Below are positions 11,817 through 21,975 of a stretch of DNA of 64,000 nt, piece by piece. The stretch's first letter is position 1, and each line of letters begins with the position of its first letter. The notes under the pieces were generated by a model that saw only the letters and a program-made list of their open reading frames with translations, did not search any database and had not been told where the DNA came from. The stretch is from Capniomyces stellatus (lineage: Eukaryota; Kickxellomycota; Harpellomycetes; Harpellales; Legeriomycetaceae): positions 124,001-188,000 of the forward strand of contig LUVW01000020.1 of assembly GCA_001661515.1 (NCBI GenBank), given 5' to 3'. A program made the position numbers and the translations under genes.

Positions 11817-13217
11817 TTTTTTTTCTTTTTTTCAACTCTTTGATTTTATCGCTACTACTATCGCTGATATTATCACTGTCGTTGTTACTACTTGAGACGT
11901 TTACTTTTTCTTTCTTTCTTTTGTTCTACTTTCCTTTATAACCACTGAAACACTCTGTTTACAATCTCGCGCTTTATTTTATTTTTATTTATAAAGTTTA
12001 CAGGGATTGAGCAAGTGTGCAAGTATCTATTGAAGCAAATCAAACTGAACACTGGAAACTAATCTAAATAATATCTTTTGTTTTCTGTTTTAGTTCAACT
12101 CTTTTATTTTACTTTTACTTTTGATTATATTGGCGTTATTTCAACACTTTCTTTGTAAAGAAAATCGAGTTTTTTTTATTTATTTTTTGTTTGATTTTGT
12201 CTCGTATTTTCCAAACAAAACAAATTGTAAACAAGTGGTTAAAATTTTTTTTTATATAACTTTTAGTTTCTAGTTTTTTTGCTGTTACAATTAATGAACT
12301 TCTCACTCCATTGGGTTTTCTGTTGATTTTTTTCTCTTTTTTTAATTTTAATTTTTTTTTTTTTGCGTTCTTCTAGGTGTATAGTCCTAGTCGATAAACT
12401 TATTGACCAACTTTATGGTTTCCAAAATCATGATTCAAATAGAATCTATCAATTTCGTAATATGGCCTGTATAGCAAAAAGCGGAAAGTTTGAGGCTTTT
12501 TAAATACCCAAGTTGCATTGACCTACTTGGTGGTTTGGTTTATAAAACAACTGTAGAACAGTAACTAGAAGAACAATTTATTGAGTTTAAAGCCATCGCC
12601 TTCATTATATTTTGCTTGTCTTTCCTCACTTGCCAATATATGTACATGTAAACTTGTATATTTTCCTGGGAGTCTTTGTCATTCATGACTGTGTTTATTC
12701 ATACTAACCAGCTTTAGATGTATTTGTCAACGCTGCAGTGTGTTTAAATATCCCGGTGATCAAAGGTAACCGAGTTGCAATAGCGGTTTATTATCAAACC
12801 AATGCTATGGAGTTTTATAGGCGAATAGATTTAGTATCTAGTTATTTCCAATAATAAATAAACAATGGGATTTAAAGTTATATTGGAAATATCAATAGCG
12901 GCATTTTTGGCTTTATATTCAATAAACAGCATAATAAAATCGCTTTACAAGGAATAGGCACGAATGCTCGGAATTTAAGGCATTAAAAACACAGATTAAA
13001 ATTGATTCTAGTCTTTGTGCCTTTATCGCGTCTGAGCAATAACGAACAGCAGAATACAGTATAAAAAGAGTGCGAATAGCGGCTTTATCATTTAATTTAA
13101 AGTAAAACGTCGCTGCTTAAAGTATAGAATTAAACAAAGGCAAATTAGGAAAAGGGTAAAAATAGAAGGGCAGAGCAAGGACAATATCAAGAAGGAGTAT
13201 ATACAGAGTAGTGATAC
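11817..13217. other. Divergent promoter region between SNU114 and TRS85
   Basis: The 550 bases next to SNU114 are T/C-rich on the plus strand, that is purine-rich on the SNU114 coding strand, mirroring the leaders at 481-1120 and 4330-5290. The remainder (12400-13217) is mixed AT-rich sequence belonging to the TRS85 promoter, with a TATA-like string near 13060 and three copies of AATAGCGG. I see no coding sequence. Confidence 0.55.
12779..13081 (+). promoter_or_regulatory. Three copies of octamer AATAGCGG upstream of TRS85
   Basis: AATAGCGG occurs at 12779-12786, 12894-12901 and 13074-13081, all on the plus strand and within 440 bases of the TRS85 start. A fourth copy is 180 bases upstream of the glycine dehydrogenase start (5107-5114). 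Three such GC-containing octamers inside 300 bases of AT-rich DNA are unlikely by chance, so they may be binding sites of an unknown regulator. No function is known to me. Confidence 0.35.
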
Positions 13218-16200
13218 ATGGTGTCGAAAAAAAACTATCTGAAAGGAACAGAGTTTGTGGTAACGGCGTTAAGTCCACGTGTTCTTGTGATATCGACTTC
13301 AAAGGCTGATGAAATTGGAAGTGCGAATGGACTTGACAGCTTCTGCAAGTTTATAAAGCCTTTTGGACAAAATGTAAATGTTGGTGCTCGAGTTAATGAT
13401 GGGGAAGGGAATGGGTACACGCTAGATGAGTTGAGCGTAATTTTTGAGGAGCCGTTTGAGGTCACAAGGCCAATGAAGCCGAACGACAAGCTAGTTTCCA
13501 AATGGATATCAATTGAGAGTAAAAACCTGGATGAATTAGAAATGGAAGTAAAACAAATCCGAGAAGCAAGGCAAAGCGAGATGGAGCAGAGGAAAGCGGG
13601 CAAGTACGGCATAGAAAAAGAGGCAGGTGGGATACTTGATGAAAGTGAGAAATACTTTTCAGAGGAAGACTCTTTGGAGGACGACTCACTGGAGGAAGAT
13701 AGAGCAGGGTATAGAAAAGCGAGGGCAAGGAGTGAAGTGGAGCAAGTGGTAATTGGGGATACGCCATGGTATGAAAAATTCAAAAGTAATTGGGTGAGTT
13801 CAGCAGGAGAATGTGCGCAAGAATCGTTTGCACATGCAATAATAACGCTTTTGGTGGTAACAGTGGATGAGAAGAACATATACGACAAGTTCAAGGAGTT
13901 GTCGAATAATGTGAGTTTAGAAAAGGCAAGAAAGAGTATATATACGGGATCCGAGATGATATTCTACTATTTACTGGTGTCAGATGAGACAACAGTTGAT
14001 GGGAAGGGGCCGGAGTTAAGCGTGATGGGAGACAAGAATATAGATCATAAAAAGACATTTGCGGGGGTGAGAAAGCTTCTTGGAATGAATACGGCGTTTT
14101 TGCAGATTACCAATAGCAAAGAGGCGGAGTCAGAGAAAAGCACCATTGAGAAGATTTGGAAAAAGTACTATGACATTGAAAACATGGTTAGAAATGATGA
14201 ACAAGAGCAAGGGCAGGAGGGAGGGAAAGAGGGGGTGCATGCAGTGAGAAGACGGTTTGGAGAAAGAATCGATAGTTACACGGTTGAGGAGATGCATAGG
14301 GTGGTTAAACAGATAGTGGGGCAAGGGTTGATAAGCCACATGCAGAGGCAGCTGTTTGTGTTGGCGGAGCAGACGGCATCGATTAGAGGAGGGTTGACGG
14401 GTAGGATATTTTCTGCGGGGCTAAAGTACTTTGGCAATAATTCAGGAAAGGCGTCGCTAAAGTCGACAGATGAATTTGGGGAAGTATTTTACCAGCGAAC
14501 AAGCGCGGAGCAGAGGCTGCGTAAGATGGGGGACTTGTTGTTTATGTTGAAGGGGTACAAGATGGCACAAAATGTGTATGCAGCAGCTAGCAGGGAGTTT
14601 TTGTCAGAGAAGAGCTTTAAGTGCTATGCAGGGGCGCAGGAGATGGTGGGGCTGTGCAAGATACTGAACGACAAGTTGTTGATAGGCGATGGGGCAGAGA
14701 AAAATGGGATGCTGGCGATTGAGAACTACAACAAAAGTGTGTGGCAGTCGGAGTTGTATATGATAAGAACAGCGATAATGTACTATGAGTTGTTTACCGA
14801 GGCGGGGAAGCACTTGGTGGCAGGGATGATAATGGATCGGGTGGTGAAGACAACAAACAATATGGTGAACGGAATATTGCTGGAGCAAGTATCAAGGGCG
14901 TTTCTAAGGGGGGGTAAGAGGCGAAAGGCGCTGTACTACAAGCAGCTGTCTAGTGAACAGTTCGCTCTGGGGGAGGAGATATCGCATTCGTATAGGAGCT
15001 ATGTGGAGGAGATGAACATGGGCTTTTTTAAGGGGTGGAGAAACGCACAGGCGTTCAACAACAGCAGCAAGGGGAGGCTGGCGATAAAGCTGAACAGAAT
15101 GGATTATGGGCTAAAGTACTACTCTAAGCTGATAAACGACAAGGGGTTGAGCTCAAAGCTGCAGGGCCAGTACCTAAAGGAGGTTCTGCAGCTGTACCAG
15201 AAGCTACAGACTGAGAACAGAGAAATGAAGCAGAGTTTGGAGCTGGACTTGGGGCTGGAGCTGGTGGTGCCGGAAATCAACTCAGAGTCGCTGAGACTGG
15301 TTGTTTCGGCAGACTTGGAGGGGACGGATTGCGTGATGGATTGGAGGAGAGACGACTCGGCACCGGTTGGGAAGAACTCGAGCAAGAAGGTTTACTGTTC
15401 GCCTGGAGAGTCAGTGTCGGTGTTGGTGGTGGTAGAGAACCCGCTGAAGGTTCCAGTAAGCCTGCACGACGTACAGCTGGTCTATGAGGCGGAAAACAGT
15501 CAAAAGGACGGATGGCTGGACGGAGGCGATATGATAGAGTGCGAAAGTTTGGTTAGCGAGATTCTGGAGCCACAGGCGCAGTCGATGCTGACGCTGAAGA
15601 TAAAGTGCAAAGCCGCGGGGGTGATCAATCTGGTGGCGATGAAGTACAAGTTGTGCGATGTTGTTGATGCAGAAAAGTCGCTGTTTGTTGGCGGTAAAAG
15701 AATGAACAAGCTGTTTGAGCAAAGGGTATCAAAGCTGTACTCGCCAAGCACGTGTCCAGTAATAAGCGTGGTGTCCAATTTGCCGTACTTGCAGGTCCAC
15801 ATGGACGATATGCCCGAGATGATGTTCAGTGGGCAGGTTGAAAAGCTGAATCTGGAGTTTACCAACGTAGGCCAGGTAGATGTTGGTCATATTTTTATGT
15901 GGCTTTCGCACCCAACGTTCTTTGAAATAGGCGCTGGGTATAAGGACCCAGGTTTGGGGGATGACCCGAGCTTTGGCTTTTACAAGCCAGCAGAATCCGC
16001 AGCTGATTTAGACGCGGGGTCTTTACCGGACAAAAAGAAGCAGCTGAGGCAGAGCAAAAAGATCAGCAATACTATTTCCACCTCCTCATTTATAGAGATT
16101 CCGCTTGCTGAAAAACTGCGGCCTGGCGAGAAACTGAACATCCCCATGTGGACAAGGGGCGACAAGATAGGTTCGCACTTGTTTGAGTTTGTTTTTGGGT

Positions 16201-18095
16201 ACCTTCCAACAGGAAAATCGCCGATGGGGTTCAAGACAATGAGGTCATTTAAGCTCGAGTCTGTTTTGGTGGTGGAGCCATCGCTGGTTTTGAATGCCTC
16301 TATAAAACACAGTGCAAAGGAAAACACTGCTAGCATCCTGACAGTTAGCATTGAAAATGTGCAGAGAAATTTGTCATTTGACATCAAGCAGCTGGTGTTT
16401 GTTTCAAGCGGATACAACATACAGCCTATTTCAGAAATTCCCGAAAAGCTGCTGCCAACTCAAACCCTGCTCCTGCACTATAAAATCAGTCGCCCAGTTG
16501 GCAGAGCTGAGCACGGCAACGAAACCGAGCCAGCCAGGCTGCCTCCAACCGAGCAGTACGTGGTTCGCCAGCTGGAAAAGTACATCAACGAAACCAGCTC
16601 AATAACCTCTCCAATAGTGGACACGCCAGACAAAAAGTCCAACCGCCCAGAAATAAACATCGACTATGTATCGATTATGCAGCGCTTGGCCGACAAGTTC
16701 ATTGACCCAACGCAATCGCCGCTGTACGAGTACAACATCAGGGCAAAGAATCCTGCACGACTGGACAGGCTGGTAAAGAGATTCAGCATGATTCAGAAAC
16801 ACCATATCCCTGTAGTGTTTGGCCTGTTTGAGTCGTGTTCTGTAGACTTGCAGCTGTTTTGGAGTGTTGGAAAGGAAACAAACACCATAAACGGCCATTT
16901 CAATCTGTTTGAGATCCCTCTAGTCAGTCTAGACTCCATTTACAGGGGCTCGCTGCTGACTAAAAAACTGTCTACTAGTGGACTCATTTTGAAGACTAAA
17001 GCCGCAAGAGAGCAGCTACAGTTGACCAGAATGATCAACAGCGCGTTTACCGATAGTTCAGCGCCTCTACGTAGTACTGCTGGCGGTCAGAGAAGCTCAG
17101 TAGTCATCAACGATGCTGATTTTGGATACAACTTGCACCCGAGTCTTGGCGCTAGCTCTGAATCAAAACGTTCTAACCACACCAGTGTCCAAATGAGCCC
17201 CAAGATTGGCCCAACCAACAACAGCAACAATCGTGATAATGATGATCACAGTAGTCAGGTCGCACCCAGGCATGTCTATTACTACAAAAAATGCCATGGA
17301 AGCAATGTTACTGGAAATGAAACTGATAGTGTTGGTGGCGAAATGGATGTTGATGGCTCGGATATCTGTCAAGTCGATGTAACTTGTCGAGTCACAAACA
17401 ATATGTTGAGCATGGACGCGTTTTACACGCTCAGGCTAAAGTCGCCCCTAGTCAGAAATGCCAGCCAGGACGGTGATTTACAGGGCTTGAAGGAACCAGA
17501 CAGCACGATGTTTGGCAGTAGTAGCATTGGCAGTAGTGGTATTAGTGTTAATAGTGTTAATAGTGGCAGAGACGGGTCAAGCCTGAAAATGGCGTCAAAA
17601 AGCAGCTTGATAGCTCACCAGAACCAACAAAAGCAGCAAGGTGGTGCTTCCCAGAGCGCGTCGGGGCTAAGCATTAGACAGAATCTGTTGAGGTTACAGA
17701 ATAATCAGGGCAAAAATAACAGCAATAGCAGTATAAACGAACATGCTGTCAATACGCAGCAGCAACACCAACACCAACAGAAACAGAGCTCAGAAAACCC
17801 AAGGACTAGCGTTGAGAGTTATCAGTCTAAGTTCAGCACAGATTTCTGTTGGTTGGGGTTTGGAGAGATGAAGTTTAAGCTGCAGCCTAGTCAGACAAAG
17901 GTGCTGGATTTAAGGTTGGTTTGTTATAGTGACGGTGTTATTGATTTAAATAGTTGGGAGCTGAAAGTTTGTTACAGGCCAAATGCTGCAGGTGGTGGCG
18001 GAGGTGATGGGGCTGTTGATGAAAAAGACGAATTTGAAGAGCATTCATTAGTCTATCCTGCATGCCCTTGTCCTTTATGGGTGCTGTTTGTGTGA
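13218..18095 (+). CDS. TRS85: TRAPP complex subunit Trs85/TRAPPC8
   Basis: A single 1625-residue frame without introns. The N-terminal half follows TRAPPC8/Trs85: a start resembling SPRVLVISTSKADE, then WYEKFKSNWVSSAGECAQES, then a segment with VEEMHRVVKQIVGQGLI, and EQRLRKMGDLLFMLKGYKMA in a helical repeat region. The C-terminal half is beta-rich (residues about 690-1110), as in this family. Trs85 is the subunit that defines TRAPPIII, a Rab1/Ypt1 exchange factor acting at autophagosome formation and ER-Golgi transport. Residues about 1350-1540 are low-complexity Ser, Asn and Gln (including QQQHQHQQKQ), an insertion inside the last conserved part, since ordered sequence (FCWLGFGEMKFKLQPSQTK) resumes afterwards. 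The length exceeds yeast Trs85 but suits metazoan TRAPPC8 plus the insertion. The start is the first ATG of the frame. Confidence 0.9.
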   Translation: MVSKKNYLKGTEFVVTALSPRVLVISTSKADEIGSANGLDSFCKFIKPFGQNVNVGARVNDGEGNGYTLDELSVIFEEPFEVTRPMKPNDKLVSKWISIESKNLDELEMEVKQIREARQSEMEQRKAGKYGIEKEAGGILDESEKYFSEEDSLEDDSLEEDRAGYRKARARSEVEQVVIGDTPWYEKFKSNWVSSAGECAQESFAHAIITLLVVTVDEKNIYDKFKELSNNVSLEKARKSIYTGSEMIFYYLLVSDETTVDGKGPELSVMGDKNIDHKKTFAGVRKLLGMNTAFLQITNSKEAESEKSTIEKIWKKYYDIENMVRNDEQEQGQEGGKEGVHAVRRRFGERIDSYTVEEMHRVVKQIVGQGLISHMQRQLFVLAEQTASIRGGLTGRIFSAGLKYFGNNSGKASLKSTDEFGEVFYQRTSAEQRLRKMGDLLFMLKGYKMAQNVYAAASREFLSEKSFKCYAGAQEMVGLCKILNDKLLIGDGAEKNGMLAIENYNKSVWQSELYMIRTAIMYYELFTEAGKHLVAGMIMDRVVKTTNNMVNGILLEQVSRAFLRGGKRRKALYYKQLSSEQFALGEEISHSYRSYVEEMNMGFFKGWRNAQAFNNSSKGRLAIKLNRMDYGLKYYSKLINDKGLSSKLQGQYLKEVLQLYQKLQTENREMKQSLELDLGLELVVPEINSESLRLVVSADLEGTDCVMDWRRDDSAPVGKNSSKKVYCSPGESVSVLVVVENPLKVPVSLHDVQLVYEAENSQKDGWLDGGDMIECESLVSEILEPQAQSMLTLKIKCKAAGVINLVAMKYKLCDVVDAEKSLFVGGKRMNKLFEQRVSKLYSPSTCPVISVVSNLPYLQVHMDDMPEMMFSGQVEKLNLEFTNVGQVDVGHIFMWLSHPTFFEIGAGYKDPGLGDDPSFGFYKPAESAADLDAGSLPDKKKQLRQSKKISNTISTSSFIEIPLAEKLRPGEKLNIPMWTRGDKIGSHLFEFVFGYLPTGKSPMGFKTMRSFKLESVLVVEPSLVLNASIKHSAKENTASILTVSIENVQRNLSFDIKQLVFVSSGYNIQPISEIPEKLLPTQTLLLHYKISRPVGRAEHGNETEPARLPPTEQYVVRQLEKYINETSSITSPIVDTPDKKSNRPEINIDYVSIMQRLADKFIDPTQSPLYEYNIRAKNPARLDRLVKRFSMIQKHHIPVVFGLFESCSVDLQLFWSVGKETNTINGHFNLFEIPLVSLDSIYRGSLLTKKLSTSGLILKTKAAREQLQLTRMINSAFTDSSAPLRSTAGGQRSSVVINDADFGYNLHPSLGASSESKRSNHTSVQMSPKIGPTNNSNNRDNDDHSSQVAPRHVYYYKKCHGSNVTGNETDSVGGEMDVDGSDICQVDVTCRVTNNMLSMDAFYTLRLKSPLVRNASQDGDLQGLKEPDSTMFGSSSIGSSGISVNSVNSGRDGSSLKMASKSSLIAHQNQQKQQGGASQSASGLSIRQNLLRLQNNQGKNNSNSSINEHAVNTQQQHQHQQKQSSENPRTSVESYQSKFSTDFCWLGFGEMKFKLQPSQTKVLDLRLVCYSDGVIDLNSWELKVCYRPNAAGGGGGDGAVDEKDEFEEHSLVYPACPCPLWVLFV

Positions 18096-18621
18096 GCTTA
18101 GCTACTTGTATTCTGCTGTTGTTATCGATACTGCTATTGCTGTCAGATTTACTTTTTAAAATTATATTGCTTGGCTAACACCTGAATCCCATAACTACTG
18201 GTTGTTGGTGTTAAAAACCAATAGTGATTTTTATTCCTTTTTTAACCGACACCTAAAGGTTGGTTTAATCTTTGTTCTTTTTTTTTTTTTTTTGATCAAT
18301 AATAACGTTACCCTTTCTTTGCATCAGAATTAGTAGCGGTTTCCATTTAATTTGTGTTTTAAATGAAATTATTCGCTTGCCTTGGGCTACTTTTAATTTA
18401 CACTTTTTTATTTATTTTATTGCCGCATTTCAAATTTGAAATCAGACTTTAGTAATTTTTTCCTTTTCTTTTTCTATTTCTATTTCTTTTTCTATTTCGT
18501 TCAGGCCTATTTTCAGATTCTGGATTCACAAAGCTGAAAAAAAAATATAAAACCAAAAAAAGCGAACAACACCATTTTCCAGGCTTAATATCAAATAAAG
18601 GGGTTCAAGAGTCAGGAGAAA
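18096..18621. other. Intergenic region, TRS85 to Asn-rich gene
   Basis: This gap holds the TRS85 3' flank and the promoter of the next plus-strand gene. Notable strings are a 15-base T run near 18280 and an imperfect CTTTTTCTATTT repeat at about 18463-18500. I see no coding sequence. Confidence 0.5.
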
Positions 18622-20110
18622 ATGGATGGTTTAAGCAATGTTCTGAGCTTGTTGGAAAAAATAACCCAAAAGCCTGCAGGTTCAAATCCACCAGCAAACT
18701 ATAATTCAAATCATAATTCCACACGAAACTCTGTCCAGCAATCAAACAGTCAAATGGTAAATAGCACAGACAGTGCAGGATACGACCCTGTAAACTCAAA
18801 CCATCAATACACAAATCCAAATTCAAACACGAATCCAGAATTGAGCAATGTAAGCATAGTTTTGCACTATCAAAAGTACTATCGTTACAGCGTCTTTTCT
18901 TTATTAATACGCCGCAGTGCTTTTTTGAAGCCCTAATAACATGATTTATTGTCTGTCTGGTCTATCCCTACTTTTGCTGTTGTTTGTTAGCAAGTCGATA
19001 TATTTTTACAAGGCATTAACTTTAACAAAGAATCTAATCCATCAACAAGCCTAACCAATCAACACGAATCTAACACAAACAGCACCAACAGTGCCTATAG
19101 CAACGAGCAAAACAACCACAATACTTTTACCAACAGTTTCAGCGGCATGCTTCCAGCTGAACCATTACGATTTTCCACAAACTATGACAACCAGAACCAC
19201 GGCTACGACCATGATCAAGGTTGTTATGCCCAAAATATTCCGTACGAGTATGGTATGGACTCAAACAATTCCACTAGTCAACATGGCGCCAAGCGGTTCA
19301 AGCAGATGCACGAATTTAGCCACAACAATGAGGCCAATAACAACAACATAAATTCCTTCAAAAACAGTGCTTCTGGAGATGCAAAATCGGTTCCTGACTG
19401 GACAAACCTCAACGAAATCACACCTGAAGTCCTAATTAAACTTGCTTATATGATGCGTAACCCACAAACCGTTCGCGAAATCAGGTCATTGGTCCAACAA
19501 CAAGTATGCTTCCTGACATTATACCCGCCCGAGCTTTGTTATATTTTGTTGTGCTTTTACCAATGCTTTTGCCAGCACTTTTTGGTTTTCTTCATTTTTT
19601 TTCCTCGTTTTTTTTAATGTTTATTTTGGTTTAGGTTGATTTGGAACACAAGCTGCTACTCGATAGAAGAATCAAACTAAAGAACTACGAGCTCTCAAAC
19701 ACTGCCATTAGCAGGGTAAATTCGGGAATGAAAAGTAGAAATATTGATTCATCAAGCGAAACTATCAAAATCGATAAGGTTATACTTGAAAAAATGAGGG
19801 CTCATATCTTTTATCAGCAACAAGCCCTTCAAAAGGTATTTTTAAACTCGATTTTCACATTTGCGACCTTATACCCCCCCCCCCCCTCATTATTCTTCCT
19901 TCCCTTACCCACACACCCAATATTTTGTACCTTTAAAAGATCTATTCAACATCGATCTGTATGTAGCGATCATGGCCTTCTTTGACTCCATTTAGTTAAC
20001 GTGTATTTGCATTTTAGATTGGCGTTCCTTTATTCAGAAAATCCGACAATAGAAAGCTGGTTTTACTGCAAAAGAAGATCATGAGCATTTTAATTGAAAT
20101 GCTACCTTGA
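18622..20110 (+). CDS. Asn/Gln-rich protein of unknown function, four exons
   Basis: I do not recognise the family. Four exons (18622-18849, 18991-19503, 19635-19835, 20018-20110) join with every intron in phase 0 and consensus donors (GTAAGC, GTATGC, GTATTT), giving 344 residues. The first 195 residues are Asn, Ser, Gln and Thr rich and probably disordered. The C-terminal 150 are ordered and likely helical: WTNLNEITPEVLIKLAYMMR, a Glu/Lys/Arg-rich stretch around LEHKLLLDRRIKLKNYELSN, and an end with RKLVLLQKKIMSILIEMLP. That pattern (prion-like N-terminus, short helical C-terminus) suits a nuclear or RNA-associated scaffold, but this is inference. The gene converges with the first HACD gene. 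Confidence is good that it is a gene, low on function. Confidence 0.7.
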
Positions 20111-20501
20111 CCACTGCATCAATCAGCACACCACGCCTTAGACTGCATTTTGTTATTACGCGCTGGTTTTTCTTTTACACCAGCTTTCTTTATATACACT
20201 ACAAGCTCCATTCTCTTGAAAGTAAACCACAAACTAATAACACTGTTTATTTTATTTTTATGATCCAAATTTCTGGCTCATTTGTAATTTATTGAATATT
20301 CCAAATAAAGACAAAGTCGCAAATAGAAAAGGAAAAAAAAAGGAAAAGTTGATGAACTAAATAATTAAACTTTTCAAAATGAAATAAATTAAGTTGACCA
20401 AGTGGTCTTATACTCTTTGACGATGTCTTAATGCTGCCGCCAATTCCTCATTTTTTATTATTGCCTTTATTTCAGCTTTAGTTTCAGCTTTAGTTCCAGC
20501 T
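20111..20501. other. Convergent 3' gap with a 12-bp repeat
   Basis: This is the gap between the Asn-rich gene (plus) and the HACD gene (minus). A 12-bp unit (TTCAGCTTTAGT, third copy TCCAGCTTTAGT) is repeated three times at 20471-20506, and the stop codon of the HACD gene lies in the third unit. Otherwise the gap is AT-rich with an AATAAA-type string near 20303. No coding sequence was found. Confidence 0.55.
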
Positions 20502-21366
20502 TTAGTTTCTCTTTTTTTTGCTTTTTTCTGATTCTTTCATGTCAGATTTGCTTACCGACTTTTTGGTTCCAAGTTGCTTTGCTCTTTGTTTGATCATATG
20601 AGTATACAGCTGATAAAATGCTGGAGCATATACAAACATGGTGAACACAAGGAAGTAATAGTAGTTTGGCGAAAGCTCAAACGCCTCGTCAAGTGCCAAA
20701 TATATCTGAGTCAGTTCCCCTCCAACACCCAATGGATAAAGAACATAGAAGAATGTGTATCTAATTAAAGTTTTAGAAAAAAGTACGATTTTTTTTACTG
20801 TTGGTTTAGCTCTTAAATTCCAGAACGCTTCCTGTTTCAACACCGAGTATTTTTACAGTGCATACACAAGGGATTTCTGAGCGTTAGTTCAATAGTTCAA
20901 AAAATTGACGAAAAACAAAGTATAGAATTTTGTTCAATTACCTCACCCAGAGAAGAGCATACACGCTTATGTCCATAATTGAGAGGACGTAGAACGAGTA
21001 TCGAACAACCTCGGTGATGCTCCAGGCAAACACCGTTAATGTAAAACCAATGCTTCTGACTGCATCAGATCCCGGAAACATGTACATAATTCCCCAAACT
21101 AAAAGCTGTCGTGAAAATACCTGTGCTATTGTGGTTACAACACCTGATTTTACAAACCCTAATGCCGAGTGAACAATTTCCAACAGGGCGATTGATTGGA
21201 TCGCAATAAGCTCGTTTGCAATAACACTGAACAACGAAGCGTAGCCTTTTCCACTCAAAAAATGCTTAGAAGCTGACCATAGGATGTAGCCCCACCCTAT
21301 TCCTGATACCAAGTTATAGGCAATAAGGTAATTGCTTACGCCTGATGAGCTCTTTCTTTCAGCCAT
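20502..21366 (-). CDS. PHS1: Very-long-chain 3-hydroxyacyl-CoA dehydratase, copy 1
   Basis: Two exons, 21366-20942 and 20760-20502, with one GT-AG intron in phase 2 that splits the Arg codon before YTFFYVLYPLG. The product is about 227 residues. It is a multi-span ER membrane enzyme of the Phs1/HACD (PTPLA) family, which removes water from 3-hydroxyacyl-CoA in the fatty-acid elongation cycle. The catalytic pair known for Phs1, Tyr and Glu seven residues apart, is present in YPLGVGGE. Hydrophobic segments run through the protein (IALLEIVHSALG, LLVWGIMYMF, YYFLVFTMFVYAPAF). The C-terminus ends KKRN, a KKXX-type ER-retrieval signal. A second copy lies 0.6 kb upstream on the same strand. Normal length, no missing residues seen. 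Confidence 0.93.
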
Positions 21367-21453
21367 TTGTATTGGATTGTTTCTCTGGTTCTTTTTTTCT
21401 TTGTTGTAACTGCTTTTAATTTCGCTTTTAAAAAACAGGAATCGTAGTTGATA

Positions 21454-21735
21454 ATGTCTGGAAAGATTAGTTTGCGCAAGAAGGAACGGATCTTGGCTCT
21501 TTTGAAATACTTTTATTATTTAACCGAAAAAACGTATTCTTCAATTTTGCACAATTATACTGGCATCTTTTTATTTTTTATACTTTTAAACTTAATAGTC
21601 GCTTTTGACCCTCCCCAACAACATCAAAATCAGTTTTTATCAGAAAAAGCTTGTGTTTTGAATAGTAAATGCACTTTGGTTAATATTGCATCCAATAACC
21701 AAGTACAACGCGATTTATGTAAAATCCGAGCTTAA
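21454..21735 (+). CDS. Possible small hypothetical membrane protein
   Basis: A 93-residue frame from the ATG at 21454 (a TTG and an ATG lie just upstream) stands between the two minus-strand HACD genes. It begins MSGKISLRKKERI, has one hydrophobic segment (IFLFFILLNLIVAF) and no family resemblance I can name. It starts 88 bases from the HACD copy-1 start codon, so it could share that promoter divergently. It may equally be a chance frame in AT-rich DNA. Confidence 0.25.
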   Translation: MSGKISLRKKERILALLKYFYYLTEKTYSSILHNYTGIFLFFILLNLIVAFDPPQQHQNQFLSEKACVLNSKCTLVNIASNNQVQRDLCKIRA

Positions 21736-21975
21736 ATTTAAAGCTCGCCAATGGAGCTTAGTTGCAGGCAATCAGGTTCACTGATCCGAAACAGTTTCAT
21801 TTTGACCATTTTAGTTTGACCAATCTCAAGTACCAATGGAATGGAATCGATTAAAAGCATTTGAAATTTGTGAATTATATTAGTTTCTAACAATAAACAA
21901 TACCAAAATCGTAAACAAGGTAGATTAGGAATACAAAATATCTTGGATTTGGTTTCACTTTTCTACCGCCGCTTT

